Below are positions 8,382-17,552 of a stretch of DNA of 64,000 nucleotides, in pieces; the first letter of the stretch is position 1; the number at the start of each line of letters is the position of its first letter. A program made the position numbers and the translations under genes. The DNA comes from Bifidobacterium callitrichos DSM 23973 (lineage in GTDB: Bacteria; Actinomycetota; Actinomycetes; Actinomycetales; Bifidobacteriaceae). The notes under the pieces were generated by a model, which was not told the DNA's origin, did not search any database, and worked only from the letters and a program-made list of their open reading frames with translations. The stretch covers positions 1 to 64,000 of the forward strand of contig NZ_JGYS01000003.1 of the NCBI RefSeq assembly GCF_000741175.1, given 5' to 3'.

Positions 8382-9590
8382 ATGGCGAACGAATACAAGC
8401 TGCTGACCCCCGGCCCGCTGACCACCACCCGCACCGTCAAGGAGGAGATGCTCTTCGACCACTGCACGTGGGACGAGGACTACCAGCAGATCACCCAGAA
8501 GATCCGCCACCAGCTGCTCGAGCTCGCCCACGCCGACGACGGCGCCCACACCGTCGTGCTCATGCAGGGCTCCGGCACCTTCGGCGTCGAGAGCGTCCTG
8601 ACCTCCGTGATCGGCAAGGACGAGAAGGTCCTGCTGTGCACCAACGGCGCGTACGGCGACCGTCAGGTCAAGATCTGCGAGCACGCCGGCATCGCCTACA
8701 CGCAGTACGCCGAGCCGTACGACCGCATTCCGGACGCCGAGCGCGTGGCCGAGTACCTGGACGCCGACCCGTCCATCACCCACGTCTCTATGATCCACTC
8801 CGAGACCACCTCCGGTCTGCTCAACGACATCCAGGCCGTGGCCGCCGTCGCCAAGGCCCACAACTGCACGTTCATGGTCGACGCGATGAGCTCCTTCGGC
8901 GGCGTCGACATCCCGGTCGCCGACTGGGGCATCGACTTCCTCGTCTCCTCCGCCAACAAGTGCATTCAGGGCGTGCCTGGCTTCAGCTTCATCATTTGCG
9001 ACAAAGCCAAGCTTGAGGCCTCCAAGGGCAAGGCGCGCAGCCTCTCCCTCGACCTGTGGGATCAGTGGAACACCCTTGAGAAGGCCAACGGCAAGTGGCG
9101 CTACACCTCCCCCACCCACGTCGTGCTCGCCTTCTCCAAGGCCCTCGACGAGATGTTCGCCGAAGGCGGCATCCCCGCCCGCTCCGCCCGTTACGCCCTG
9201 AACAACCACCTGCTCATCGCCCGTATGAAGGCGCTCGGTTTCCGTGTGTTCCTCAAGCACCACCAGGGCCCGATCATCACCACGTTCCTCTACCCGGAGG
9301 GCACGCAGTTCGACTTCCACGACATGTACGAGTTCATCAAGGAGCGCGGCTACGCGATCTACCCGGGCAAGCTGACCGACGAGGAGACCTTCCGTCTCGG
9401 CAACATCGGCGAGATCTACACCGACGACATCGAGAAGGTCACCGAGCTGCTGGCCCTGTACATGGGCGAGCGCGGCCTGCTGGCCGCCGCCACCGGTCTC
9501 GATTCAGTGCCGGCCGCGATCGCCGCGATGGACGCCGCCGGCGAGCCGATCAAGGCCGCCGCCCCGGCGAACGTCAAGCTCACCGCCTGA
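8382..9590 (+). CDS. phnW: 2-aminoethylphosphonate--pyruvate transaminase
   Basis: 402-residue fold-type-I PLP aminotransferase. It opens with LLTPGPLTTTRTVKEEML, typical of PhnW. MQGSGTFGVESVL marks the cofactor region, VDAMSSFGGVDI the PLP aspartate, and VSSANKCIQGVPGFSF the Schiff-base lysine. It converts AEP plus pyruvate to phosphonoacetaldehyde plus alanine in the cytoplasm. The C-terminal tail (about the last 35 residues, alanine-rich) extends beyond the usual 360-370-residue length. phnX follows after 33 bp with its own AAGGAG site, so the two are probably co-transcribed. The PLP it needs could come from pdxS/pdxT about 3 kb away. Confidence 0.95.
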   Translation: MANEYKLLTPGPLTTTRTVKEEMLFDHCTWDEDYQQITQKIRHQLLELAHADDGAHTVVLMQGSGTFGVESVLTSVIGKDEKVLLCTNGAYGDRQVKICEHAGIAYTQYAEPYDRIPDAERVAEYLDADPSITHVSMIHSETTSGLLNDIQAVAAVAKAHNCTFMVDAMSSFGGVDIPVADWGIDFLVSSANKCIQGVPGFSFIICDKAKLEASKGKARSLSLDLWDQWNTLEKANGKWRYTSPTHVVLAFSKALDEMFAEGGIPARSARYALNNHLLIARMKALGFRVFLKHHQGPIITTFLYPEGTQFDFHDMYEFIKERGYAIYPGKLTDEETFRLGNIGEIYTDDIEKVTELLALYMGERGLLAAATGLDSVPAAIAAMDAAGEPIKAAAPANVKLTA

Positions 9591-9623
9591 TTCTTTCGAG
9601 TTCGTATTCAAGGAGATTCCATT

Positions 9624-10406
9624 ATGACCAAGCGTTTTGAGGCCGTTATCTTCGACTGGGCCGGCACCACCGTGGACTACGGCTGCTTCGCCCCCGTCAA
9701 GGCGTTCCAGGAGGCGTTCAAGGAGTTCGGCGTCGAGCCGACGATGGCCGAGACCCGCAAGCCGATGGGCATGCTCAAGCACGACCACATCGAGACCATG
9801 CTGCACATGGATCGCATCGCCCGCGCATGGGAGGACAAGCATGGCGCCGCCCCGACCGACGCCGACACCGACGCCGTGTGCGCGCACTTCGAGCCGAAGC
9901 TGCTGTCGATCCTCGACGGCTTCGCCGATCCAAAGCCGGGCGTGATCGACGCCGTCGCCGAGCTGCGCGCCGAAGGTCTCAAGATCGGTTCGACCACCGG
10001 CTACACCGACAGGATGATGGAGATCGTCGTGCCGAAGGCCGCCGAGAACGGCTACGCCCCGGACTTCTGGATCAGCCCGGACGGCACCAACGGCTTCGGC
10101 CGCCCCTACCCGTACATGGTCTTCAGGAACCTCGAGAAGCTCGGCGTGACCGATGTGCGCCGCGCGGTCAAGGTCGGCGACACGCTCTCCGACATCCGCG
10201 AAGGCAAGAACGCCGGCGTGTTCACGGTGGGCGTGACCGAAGGCAGCTCGCAGATGGCGCTGAGCCAGGACGAGTTCGAGGCGCTGTCCGATCAGGACAA
10301 GGCCAAGGCGCGCACCGCGGCCCGTGACGCGTTCGTCGCCGCCGGCGCGGACGCGGTCATCGACACGATGGCCGAGCTGCCGACCCTGCTCAAGCAGATC
10401 GCCTGA
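9624..10406 (+). CDS. phnX: Phosphonoacetaldehyde hydrolase
   Basis: 260-residue HAD-superfamily enzyme. The nucleophile motif IFDWAGTTVDYG lies near the N-terminus and has the PhnX-specific tryptophan. The cap-domain KPMGMLKHDHIETML includes the lysine that forms a Schiff base with the aldehyde. The later HAD motifs are GSTTGYTDRMM and VKVGDTLSDIREGKNAGV. It cleaves the C-P bond of phosphonoacetaldehyde to acetaldehyde and phosphate, completing AEP degradation. The ATG follows AAGGAGATTCCATT. A strong bidirectional hairpin follows its stop codon. Confidence 0.95.
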   Translation: MTKRFEAVIFDWAGTTVDYGCFAPVKAFQEAFKEFGVEPTMAETRKPMGMLKHDHIETMLHMDRIARAWEDKHGAAPTDADTDAVCAHFEPKLLSILDGFADPKPGVIDAVAELRAEGLKIGSTTGYTDRMMEIVVPKAAENGYAPDFWISPDGTNGFGRPYPYMVFRNLEKLGVTDVRRAVKVGDTLSDIREGKNAGVFTVGVTEGSSQMALSQDEFEALSDQDKAKARTAARDAFVAAGADAVIDTMAELPTLLKQIA

Positions 10407-10426
10407 ACATATCCGATATATGTCGA

Positions 10427-10473
10427 TGTAGCCTGAGACTCCCGGAGCATTCATCCGGGAGTCTCAGGCTACA
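10427..10473. terminator. 20-bp perfect hairpin between phnX and pdxR
   Basis: Arms 10427-10446 and 10454-10473 are perfect complements around a 7-nt loop. It stands between convergent genes and can serve both strands. The TAG stop codon of the pdxR-like gene lies inside the right arm. Confidence 0.8.
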
Positions 10474-12085
10474 TTGCGTTCAGCGATTCGCCGATCACTT
10501 GAATGCCCCTCTCCAGATCGGCCGCATCGGGGCGGACCATATTGAGGCGGATGTGGGCGTCGTCGCTCTCATCGACGTCGAAGACGCCGCCGGGCATGAA
10601 CGTAACACCCCTGGCACGGCACCGGCCGAGCAGGTCGAGCGCGCGCACGCCTCCGGGCAGAGTAGCCCATATGTAGTATCCGCCCTGCGGTCGCGTCCAG
10701 CGCATGTCGTGGGGCATGTACCGTTCCAGCGCATCGAGGATCACGTCCCGGCGCGTGCGGTATGCGGCCGCAAGGGACGCGACATGCCCCGCGATGCGCC
10801 CCTCCTTGAGTAGTTCCAGACAGATGCGCTGCGACGACGTGCTCGTATGCTGGTCGACCATACGTCGCAATGCCGCGAGTCGCGCGATGACATGCGGATC
10901 GGCCACGACCCATCCGGTGCGCAGTCCCGACGTGACGGTCTTGGAGAACGTGGACAGATACATCACATAGCCGGTGTTCTCCATGCCGGCGAGAGGGATG
11001 GGACGGGGACCCTGCCCGTACCACAGATCGCCGTACGCGTCATCCTCGACGATAAGGCACTGGTAACGTCGGGCCACGTCGACGAGCGTGCGTCGGCGTT
11101 CGATCGGCATCGTCGTGCCGGTGGGATTATGGAACGTGGGGATCGTGTAGATGAGTTTCGGATGGAATCGGGCGCAGTAGCCCTCCAGTAGGTCGGTGCG
11201 CATGCCGTGCCCGTCGACGGGTACGCCGATGATGCGCGCGTCCGCCGAACGGAAGGTCTGCAGCGCGGGAAAGAACGTGGATTGTTCGACGAGCACGCAG
11301 TCGCCGGGATTGACGAACGCACGCACGATCAGGTCGATGCCCTGTTCGGAGCCGGACAGGACCATGACGTTGCGCGCGTCGCAGCCGACGCCGCGATCGC
11401 GCATGTGTTTCGCAAGCAGGTCGCGCAGCTCGTCGAACCCCTCGATCGGGGATTCGGGCTGGCCGTCGAACTCGTGCGAGGAGAACGCCTCGAGACTCAC
11501 CGCGCGCAGCAGATCGTCGGGGATGTCGGCCGGATTCGGCGAGCCGGTGGCGAAGTCGATCGGATGCGGTCCGGTTCCGCCACCTCTACCGCCACTGCCG
11601 CTCCGCTGGGCGCGATCCGCCGCGGCGATGTCGTGGTAGGTGAACCGGTTGGAATAGTCGGAGAACAGGATCGACCACGGCGGTCGGATGATAGGCGGTT
11701 CGCCGGATGCGCTGCCGACATCGGCAACCGGATCGGCCGCCCGCGGCGACGCCGGACTTGCGGGCAGCGCAGTCGTACCGATGGCATCGACGGATGCGGG
11801 TGGAATGGATGCGGCCGTTGTGCCCGGTGCCACAGATACAGCAGGCGCAGCAGGCAGCACGAAGGTGCCCTTGCCAACCTTCGAGGCGATGAACCCCTCG
11901 TCCTTCAGCTGCTGGTACGCCTGCAGCACGGTGGTGCGATTGACCTCGAGGCGTGTTGCGAGCTCGCGTTCGGGCGGGAGCCGGTAGCCTTCGGCGAGCG
12001 CACCGGAGACGATCGACTCGCGCAGCTGGGCCGCAAGCTGCCGGTACATCGGCATGCCCGAATGCCGGTCAACGGTCAATCGCAT
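10469..12085 (-). CDS. MocR/PdxR-like regulator (GntR HTH fused to aminotransferase fold)
   Basis: 538 residues. The N-terminal winged HTH of GntR type (about 1-75) includes YRLPPERELATRLEVNRTTV and KVGKGTFVL. A low-complexity Ala/Pro/Ser/Gly linker of about 100 residues follows. The class-I aminotransferase-like domain (about 180-538) has the PLP lysine in MYLSTFSKTVTSGLRTGWVV. MocR proteins sense PLP and often activate pdxST. Here it is encoded just downstream of pdxS and pdxT on the same strand, whereas PdxR genes are often divergent from pdxST, so co-transcription or shared control is likely. The 187-bp gap upstream holds three phased palindromes. Confidence 0.88.
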   Translation of the reverse strand: MRLTVDRHSGMPMYRQLAAQLRESIVSGALAEGYRLPPERELATRLEVNRTTVLQAYQQLKDEGFIASKVGKGTFVLPAAPAVSVAPGTTAASIPPASVDAIGTTALPASPASPRAADPVADVGSASGEPPIIRPPWSILFSDYSNRFTYHDIAAADRAQRSGSGGRGGGTGPHPIDFATGSPNPADIPDDLLRAVSLEAFSSHEFDGQPESPIEGFDELRDLLAKHMRDRGVGCDARNVMVLSGSEQGIDLIVRAFVNPGDCVLVEQSTFFPALQTFRSADARIIGVPVDGHGMRTDLLEGYCARFHPKLIYTIPTFHNPTGTTMPIERRRTLVDVARRYQCLIVEDDAYGDLWYGQGPRPIPLAGMENTGYVMYLSTFSKTVTSGLRTGWVVADPHVIARLAALRRMVDQHTSTSSQRICLELLKEGRIAGHVASLAAAYRTRRDVILDALERYMPHDMRWTRPQGGYYIWATLPGGVRALDLLGRCRARGVTFMPGGVFDVDESDDAHIRLNMVRPDAADLERGIQVIGESLNAM

Positions 12086-12123
12086 CGCATCCCACCTTTC
12101 TGAATATCCGGTCTTCGCGCCAA

Positions 12124-12250
12124 CGTCCGTTCCTATAGGATCGGGCGAAATACCACCCCATTCGGGCCTCTATCACGTCCGATCCTATAGGAACGGATGA
12201 AACGAGGACCCCTCATCCCCGTTTTTCGTCCGTTCCTATAGGATCCGACG
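12124..12250. repeat. Three TCCTATAGGA palindromes upstream of the pdxR-like gene
   Basis: The 10-bp palindrome TCCTATAGGA occurs at 12131-12140, 12183-12192 and 12234-12243, spaced 52 and 51 bp (about five helical turns). Copies 1 and 3 sit in CCGTTCCTATAGGATC; copy 2 is the same sequence inverted. Copy 2 can therefore pair with copy 1 (arms 12130-12145 and 12179-12194) or with copy 3 to form two mutually exclusive long hairpins. Operator array, attenuator and transcript end are all possible readings. Confidence 0.85.
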
Positions 12251-12272
12251 AAATGGGGGATGGGGAACAGGG

Positions 12273-12911
12273 CTAGAGCGAGAGGAACAGCTCGTGGATG
12301 CGGGTGTCGTCGGTGAGTTCGGGGTGGAACGCGGTGGCGAGGATATTGCCCTGGCGCAAGGCCACCGGATGCCCGTCGACCTCCGTCTCGACCTGTGCCT
12401 CGGGGCCGACCGAGACGACGAAGGGCCCGCGGATGAACACGAGCGGGAATCCGGCGATGCGCTGCGGGTCGTCCGTGGCGCCGAAGTCGGCGGTCGTCTG
12501 GAAGCTGCCGAGCTGGCGGCCGTACGCGTTGCGGCGGACGACGGCGTCGAGCGCGCCGAAGTAGACGTTCGGATCGTTGTCGAGCTTCTTCGCGAGCAGG
12601 ATCATGCCGGCGCAGGTGCCGAACACCGGCTTGCCGGCCTTGATGTGCTCGGCGATCGGATCGAACAGGCCGGTCGAACGCAGCAGCTTGCCCTGCGTGG
12701 TGGATTCTCCGCCGGGCAGGATCACCCGGTCGATGGACTCGTCGAAGTCCTCGGCGGCGCGCAGGAGCTTCCACGGGGCACCGAGCCTGTCCAGTACGGC
12801 GGCGTGTTCGGCGAATGCGCCCTGAACGGCGAGGATGCCGGTCATGCCATGCTTCGCGTGTTCGGCGTCGTCGGACTCCTCCTTGGAGATGTATTCAACG
12901 GCTACGACCAT
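12273..12911 (-). CDS. pdxT: Pyridoxal 5'-phosphate synthase glutaminase subunit
   Basis: Class-I glutamine amidotransferase of 212 residues. It shows TGILAVQGAFAEHAAVL, the LPGGEST motif, the nucleophilic cysteine in GTCAGMILLAKKL and the catalytic histidine in ATAFHPELTDD. It supplies ammonia from glutamine to PdxS. The upstream ATG at 12911 gives a 22-residue extension before the usual MTGILAVQG start at 12845, so either start is possible. It begins 18 bp after pdxS, and the pdxR-like gene lies downstream. Confidence 0.93.
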   Translation of the reverse strand: MVVAVEYISKEESDDAEHAKHGMTGILAVQGAFAEHAAVLDRLGAPWKLLRAAEDFDESIDRVILPGGESTTQGKLLRSTGLFDPIAEHIKAGKPVFGTCAGMILLAKKLDNDPNVYFGALDAVVRRNAYGRQLGSFQTTADFGATDDPQRIAGFPLVFIRGPFVVSVGPEAQVETEVDGHPVALRQGNILATAFHPELTDDTRIHELFLSL

Positions 12912-12929
12912 GCTGTCTTCCGCTCCCCG

Positions 12930-13805
12930 TCACTCGCCTCGGGCGGCCATGATGGTCTTGATCTCGTCCTCGTTGATGCCGACCATGGCCTCGCCGAGGT
13001 TCTCGGAGAGCTTGGCGAGCAGGTCGGCGTCCTGCCAGTTGGCGGTCGCCTTGACGATGGCGGCGGCGCGCTTGGCCGGGTCGCCGGACTTGAAGATGCC
13101 GGAGCCGACGAACACGCCCTCGGCACCGAGCTCCATCATCAGGGCCGCGTCGGCCGGGGTGGCGACGCCGCCGGCGGCGAAGTTGACGACGGGCAGACGG
13201 CCGTTGTCGTGCACGTACTTGGCGAGGTCGTACGGCACGGCGAGCTGCTTGGCCTCCTCATATACCTCGTCGTCGCGCAGGGAGACGAGCTCGTGGATCT
13301 GCTTGTTCATCGTGCGCATGTGGCGCACGGCCTGAATCACGTCGCCGGTGCCGGGCTCGCCCTTGGTGCGGATCATCGCGGCGCCTTCGGCGATGCGGCG
13401 CAGGGCCTCACCGAGGTTCTTCGCGCCGCACACGAACGGCACGTCGAACTGGCGCTTGTCGATGTGGTAGACGTCGTCGGCCGGGGAGAGCACCTCGGAC
13501 TCGTCGATGTAGTCGATGTCGATGGCCTGCAGGATGCGGGCCTCTGCGATGTGTCCGATGCGTACCTTGGCCATGACCGGGATGGACACGGCCTCCTGGA
13601 TGCCCTTGATCATGGCCGGGTCGGACATGCGGCTCACGCCACCGGCGGCACGGATGTCGGCTGGGATGCGCTCGAGGGCCATGACGGCGCATGCGCCGGC
13701 GTCCTGGGCGACCTTCGCCTGTTCGGGCGTGGTCACGTCCATGATCACGCCGCCCTTGAGCATCTGGGCCAGATTACGATTGAGTTCCGCACGATCCTGC
13801 GTCAT
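12930..13805 (-). CDS. pdxS: Pyridoxal 5'-phosphate synthase lyase subunit
   Basis: About 291 residues of the highly conserved PdxS/SNZ family: [73 protein letters not shown] and [20 protein letters not shown]. As a dodecamer with PdxT it makes PLP from ribose 5-phosphate, glyceraldehyde 3-phosphate and ammonia. I chose the ATG at 13805 because AAGGGA lies just before it; an in-frame ATG at 13820 would add five residues but would put that site inside the gene. Confidence 0.96.
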   Translation of the reverse strand: MTQDRAELNRNLAQMLKGGVIMDVTTPEQAKVAQDAGACAVMALERIPADIRAAGGVSRMSDPAMIKGIQEAVSIPVMAKVRIGHIAEARILQAIDIDYIDESEVLSPADDVYHIDKRQFDVPFVCGAKNLGEALRRIAEGAAMIRTKGEPGTGDVIQAVRHMRTMNKQIHELVSLRDDEVYEEAKQLAVPYDLAKYVHDNGRLPVVNFAAGGVATPADAALMMELGAEGVFVGSGIFKSGDPAKRAAAIVKATANWQDADLLAKLSENLGEAMVGINEDEIKTIMAARGE

Positions 13806-13888
13806 GAGTGTTCCCTTCATGTGTGATAATGTGCGAACGACCGTTGGTTCGTTCCGTCGCGTTCATTATCGATCGCAGGACCATGCGG

Positions 13889-13915
13889 CCATCCAAGCCA
13901 GTCCAATTTGGATGG
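13889..13915. promoter_or_regulatory. Candidate operator upstream of pdxS
   Basis: CCATCCAA (13889-13896) and TTGGATGG (13908-13915) are a perfect 8-bp inverted repeat. Further CCAAT-type words lie on both sides, including CATCCAATCG near 13938. It sits about 85-110 bp before pdxS in the gap behind dnaG, so it could control pdxST. It does not match the TCCTATAGGA palindromes before the pdxR-like gene. Confidence 0.35.
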
Positions 13916-13965
13916 GGCCAATCGGCAAGTTCTTCACCCATCCAATCGCGATGCCGCCGTGCGCC

Positions 13966-16086
13966 TCAGCCGATGGTGCCGTAGACCTGGGCCTGAAGGT
14001 CCTTGCGGGAGGTTTCGAGCTTGGTGATCTCACCCAGCAGGGCGATCTTCTCCTCGCCGTCCGGAAGCATCGTCATGCGCCGGCGGGCGGCGCCGATGCG
14101 GCGCATCAGGCCCATGTCGAGCAGCTTGGCGAGCAGCTCGTTGGCATACTGCGTCTCGGCCTTGGTCGGCGGACGCAACTGGGCGTCGGCGGAATCGGCG
14201 TCACCCGACGTGTTGACGTTGCCCGACGCATCCGGGCCGGAACCAGCGCCCGCGCGTCCCGAGGGCGGCAGCGGAAGAGGCATCACGGCCAGCTCGTTGA
14301 TGACCGGTTCGAGCATCGGCCCGCCCGCCTTGGTCAGATTATGCATCCACAATCCCTGCGGAGTGTCGTTGGACGGCAATCCCCCGGCCGCGGCGATCGC
14401 CTGATACAGCGTGCGGAACACCGGCGTCATGAAGTTCGCGAGCGTCAGCGCGCCGAACCAGTTCGCGTCGATGGCGCGCGGCACCTGGATCAGCATCGCC
14501 ATGAACTGCTGTTCGGCGATGAACACCGCATCGTCGATACGGAAATACGTCTGCTCGGTCGCGTCGCGATGCTCGAGCTCACGCCGGCGGGCGGGATTGG
14601 CATACGGGTTCTCCCCCGGCTCGAGACGCGACTCCCCGCGTCCGAACGTTCCGGGTTGATCGCCGAACCTGCGGCGCTGCGCGTACGCATCGTCATCGCG
14701 CACGTGCAGCTGGCGGCGCGCCATGTTCACCTCGCGGCGCATCACGTCCAGATCCACGCCGATGCGACGCGTGGTCTTGCGCGTGTACATGTCGAGCAGC
14801 GAACGGTCCCGGATCTGCGCGACCAGCGGAGCCACCGCCTTGACCGCGCCCATCTGACCGGTCGTGTACGTGGTGTCGAACCGGCCGATCGCCGAGTCGA
14901 TGACGAAATCATACAGGGGCTTCGCATTCGCCACCAGCGAGCGCACCGCCTCGTCTCCGCGTTCGATGCGCAGATCGCACGGGTCGAGATTGTCGTCCGC
15001 GACGGCGACGAACGTCTGCGTGAGGAACGCCGAATCAAGGCCGAACGCATGCAGCGCCGCCTTCTGCCCGGCCGCGTCGCCGTCGAACGTGAACACGATG
15101 CGCGAGCTCAACGGCTGACCCTCGACCTTCAGCGGGCCGACCAGCTGGACCGCGCCGAGCGAATCGTCGGCGATCAGACGACGCACGATCTTCGCGTGTT
15201 CGGCGCCGAACGCGGTGCCGCAGGTCGCGATCGCCGTGTCGACCCCGGCCAGATGCATCGCCATCACATCCGTATAGCCCTCGACGATGACGACCTGACG
15301 CTTCTTGACGATCGCCTTCTTCGCCAGATCGATGCCGTACAGCACCTGCGTCTTGCGATAGAGCGCCGTATCCGGCGTGTTGATGTACTTCGCGGCGATC
15401 TGATCGTCCTCATACAGCTTGCGCGCGCCGAAGCCGAGCGTGCGTCCGGTCGAATCGCGGATCGGCCATGTGACGCGCCCGCGGAAGTAGTCGTAGATGC
15501 CGCGCTGGCCCTGACGGGCGAGCCCCGCGTCGAGCATCTCCTGCTGAGTGAATCCCTTCGATGCCAGATGGCGCACGAGATTGTCCCAGCCCTGCGGCGC
15601 GTAGCCGCAGCCGAAGCGCTCGCAGTCGGCCTGGCTGAACGTGCGGCCGCCGAGCAGCTTGCGGGCGGCGAGCGCCTCCTTGGTCATGATCTGCGAGACG
15701 AAGAAGCGCTGCGCCTCCTCGTTCGCCTCGATGAGACGGGCACGCTTCGAACCGGAATGCTCGGGCCTGCCGGTGCCGGAGTTCTCGTAGTGCAGTTCGA
15801 TGTGGTACTTGTCTGCGAGCAGCTGCACGGCCTCGCGGAAGTCGATGTTCTCCTGCTGTTCGACGAATTTGAACACGTCGCCGCCGAGTCCGCAGCCGAA
15901 GCAGTGCCATACGCCGAGCGCCGGGCGCACGTTGAAGCTGCCGGTCTTCTCGTCGTGGAACGGACACAGGCCGACGTAGTTGCCGGTGCCCGAGGGTTTC
16001 AGCGAGACGCTGGCCGATACGATGTCGTACAGGTCCGCGGCTGCGCGCACCTTCTCCACGTCTTCCTTCTTGATCATTCCGGCCAT
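13966..16086 (-). CDS. dnaG: DNA primase
   Basis: 706 residues. The N-terminal CHC2 zinc-binding domain (about 38-65) is visible as YVGLCPFHDEKTGSFNVRP and WHCFGCGLGGDVFKF. The primase core carries the TOPRIM motif VIVEGYTDVMAMH (about 268) and ends with FTFDGDAAGQKA. The variable C-terminal helicase-interaction region holds a Gly/Ser/Ala-rich low-complexity stretch. DnaG makes RNA primers at the replication fork. The dGTPase gene is upstream on the same strand, separated by the long hairpin at 16131-16219. Confidence 0.96.
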   Translation of the reverse strand: MAGMIKKEDVEKVRAAADLYDIVSASVSLKPSGTGNYVGLCPFHDEKTGSFNVRPALGVWHCFGCGLGGDVFKFVEQQENIDFREAVQLLADKYHIELHYENSGTGRPEHSGSKRARLIEANEEAQRFFVSQIMTKEALAARKLLGGRTFSQADCERFGCGYAPQGWDNLVRHLASKGFTQQEMLDAGLARQGQRGIYDYFRGRVTWPIRDSTGRTLGFGARKLYEDDQIAAKYINTPDTALYRKTQVLYGIDLAKKAIVKKRQVVIVEGYTDVMAMHLAGVDTAIATCGTAFGAEHAKIVRRLIADDSLGAVQLVGPLKVEGQPLSSRIVFTFDGDAAGQKAALHAFGLDSAFLTQTFVAVADDNLDPCDLRIERGDEAVRSLVANAKPLYDFVIDSAIGRFDTTYTTGQMGAVKAVAPLVAQIRDRSLLDMYTRKTTRRIGVDLDVMRREVNMARRQLHVRDDDAYAQRRRFGDQPGTFGRGESRLEPGENPYANPARRRELEHRDATEQTYFRIDDAVFIAEQQFMAMLIQVPRAIDANWFGALTLANFMTPVFRTLYQAIAAAGGLPSNDTPQGLWMHNLTKAGGPMLEPVINELAVMPLPLPPSGRAGAGSGPDASGNVNTSGDADSADAQLRPPTKAETQYANELLAKLLDMGLMRRIGAARRRMTMLPDGEEKIALLGEITKLETSRKDLQAQVYGTIG

Positions 16087-16130
16087 AGCTTCCTACCTTA
16101 CCTCACCGTAAGGCTTGGTTTCAGCCGGCC

Positions 16131-16219
16131 GGCGGGGGAGTGGGATATGCGATACACGACACACTCAAGGCCGTTTGGCCAAGCTTACAGTCGTGCATCG
16201 TATATCCCACTCCCCCGCC
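16131..16219 (-). other. Long hairpin with conserved tip, copy A (dgt-dnaG gap)
   Basis: Arms 16131-16160 and 16190-16219 match over 30 positions with two imperfections. On the minus strand the tip reads CTGTAAGCTTGGCCAAACGG then CCTTGAGTGTGTC, nearly the same as copies B, C and D. It follows the dGTPase stop codon by 20 bp and precedes dnaG. A partial copy of the tip (CCGTAAGGCTTGG) lies near 16106 on the plus strand. Confidence 0.85.
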
Positions 16220-16239
16220 TCATTTCCAGCGCAACGCCG

Positions 16240-17550
16240 TCAGCACAGGATCGAGTGGAGGGCGAGGGCGGAGGCGTCGGTGAGGGAGGCGACCTGGTCG
16301 ACGGCGACGCGCAGCCGTTCGTCGTCGTTGGAGGCCGAGTCCCAGTCCTCAAGGAACTGGCTTTCGAGCACGTCGGAGGGGCGGGGCGAGTCGGCCATGA
16401 GCACGTCGATCAGGTCCTCGACGATCCTGCGTTCCTCGATGTGCAGCGGTTCGTGCTCGCGTGGGGCCATCACGAAGTAGACGGCGATGCCCTTCAGGGC
16501 GACGATCTCGTATGCGGTGTCCTCGGGGATGACGACGCTGGCCGAATAGCGGGTCAGTGGCCCCGGACCGTAGGTGTCGCGCGTCACCTCCTCGACACTC
16601 CACGCGAATCTGCCGATGAGATCCGAGGTGATGTTCTTCAGCTGTGCGAGCGAGGAGCGTGAGCCGTTGAAGTGCATGGGGAACATGTCGAGGCGCTGCA
16701 GTCGGCGGAATGCGGCGAGCAGCAGGTCGGGATCCCACTTGTCGCCGTACCAGTCGCGCGTCGCCTCGACGATGCGGTCGAGCATGCGCGGATCGGTGAG
16801 GACGATCGGCTCAAACGCGCCGGTCGCGATCGCATCCTCCACGTCGTGCACGGAGTAGGCGATGTCGTCCGCGAGGTCCATGACCTGGCATTCCATCGGC
16901 TTGGTGGCTTCGGGGGCGTCGATCTTGAGCCACCGGAAGACGTCCATGTCGTCCGGGTAGACGCAGAACTTCGTGGGTTTGACGCCTTTGATTTTCGCGT
17001 ATTCGGCGGCCTGATCGAGCGTCCACGGATATTTGACGGCGGCGTCGAGCGAGGCTCGCGTAAGGTTCACTCCGGCGGATCGGCCGTCGGGGTGCATGAT
17101 CTTGGGTTCGAGCCGTGTGAGCAGTCTGAGGGTCTGCGCATTGCCTTCGAATCCGCCGATGTTGCGGGCGATGTCGGCGAGCGCCTTCTCGCCGTTGTGT
17201 CCGAAGGGCGGGTGTCCGAGGTCGTGGGCGAGGCAGGCGCAGTCGACGACGTCCGGATCGCAGCCGAGCAGTTTGCCGACCTGTCTGCCGATCTGGGCGA
17301 CTTCGAGCGTGTGCGTGAGCCGTGTGCGCGCGAAGTCGTCGGTGCCGGCGACGAGCACCTGGCTTTTGGCGCCGAGTCTTCTCAATGCCGACGAGTGGAT
17401 GAGTCGGGCGCGGTCGCGTTCGAACGCGGTGCGCGATTTCGATTTGGGCGGTTCGATCGCCCAGCGTTCCTCGTCGAAGGCGGTGTACCCCTCGCCGCTC
17501 AGGACCGCTTCCCCATCCAGCGTCGTTTCCATGCCTCCAGCATAGGGCAC
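16240..17550 (-). CDS. dgt: Deoxyguanosinetriphosphate triphosphohydrolase-like protein
   Basis: 436-residue HD-domain phosphohydrolase of the dGTPase family. The metal-binding residues are seen in LTHTLEVAQIGRQ, CLAHDLGHPPFGHNGE and DLADDIAYSVHDVED. It hydrolyses deoxynucleoside triphosphates to nucleoside and triphosphate, limiting dNTP pools. The GTG at 17550 has little ribosome-binding signal; the ATG at 17532 has GGAGG only one base away, so the true start is unsettled. The tandem 61-bp hairpin repeat lies immediately upstream and would be in its 5' leader. Confidence 0.9.
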   Translation of the reverse strand: MPYAGGMETTLDGEAVLSGEGYTAFDEERWAIEPPKSKSRTAFERDRARLIHSSALRRLGAKSQVLVAGTDDFARTRLTHTLEVAQIGRQVGKLLGCDPDVVDCACLAHDLGHPPFGHNGEKALADIARNIGGFEGNAQTLRLLTRLEPKIMHPDGRSAGVNLTRASLDAAVKYPWTLDQAAEYAKIKGVKPTKFCVYPDDMDVFRWLKIDAPEATKPMECQVMDLADDIAYSVHDVEDAIATGAFEPIVLTDPRMLDRIVEATRDWYGDKWDPDLLLAAFRRLQRLDMFPMHFNGSRSSLAQLKNITSDLIGRFAWSVEEVTRDTYGPGPLTRYSASVVIPEDTAYEIVALKGIAVYFVMAPREHEPLHIEERRIVEDLIDVLMADSPRPSDVLESQFLEDWDSASNDDERLRVAVDQVASLTDASALALHSILC

Positions 17551-17552
17551 CT

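Noticed and set aside
13516-16662. 1048-codon open frame on the plus strand
   Set aside because: It lies opposite dnaG and pdxS, which have clear family motifs; long antisense frames are common in GC-rich coding DNA, and its translation has no recognisable domain.
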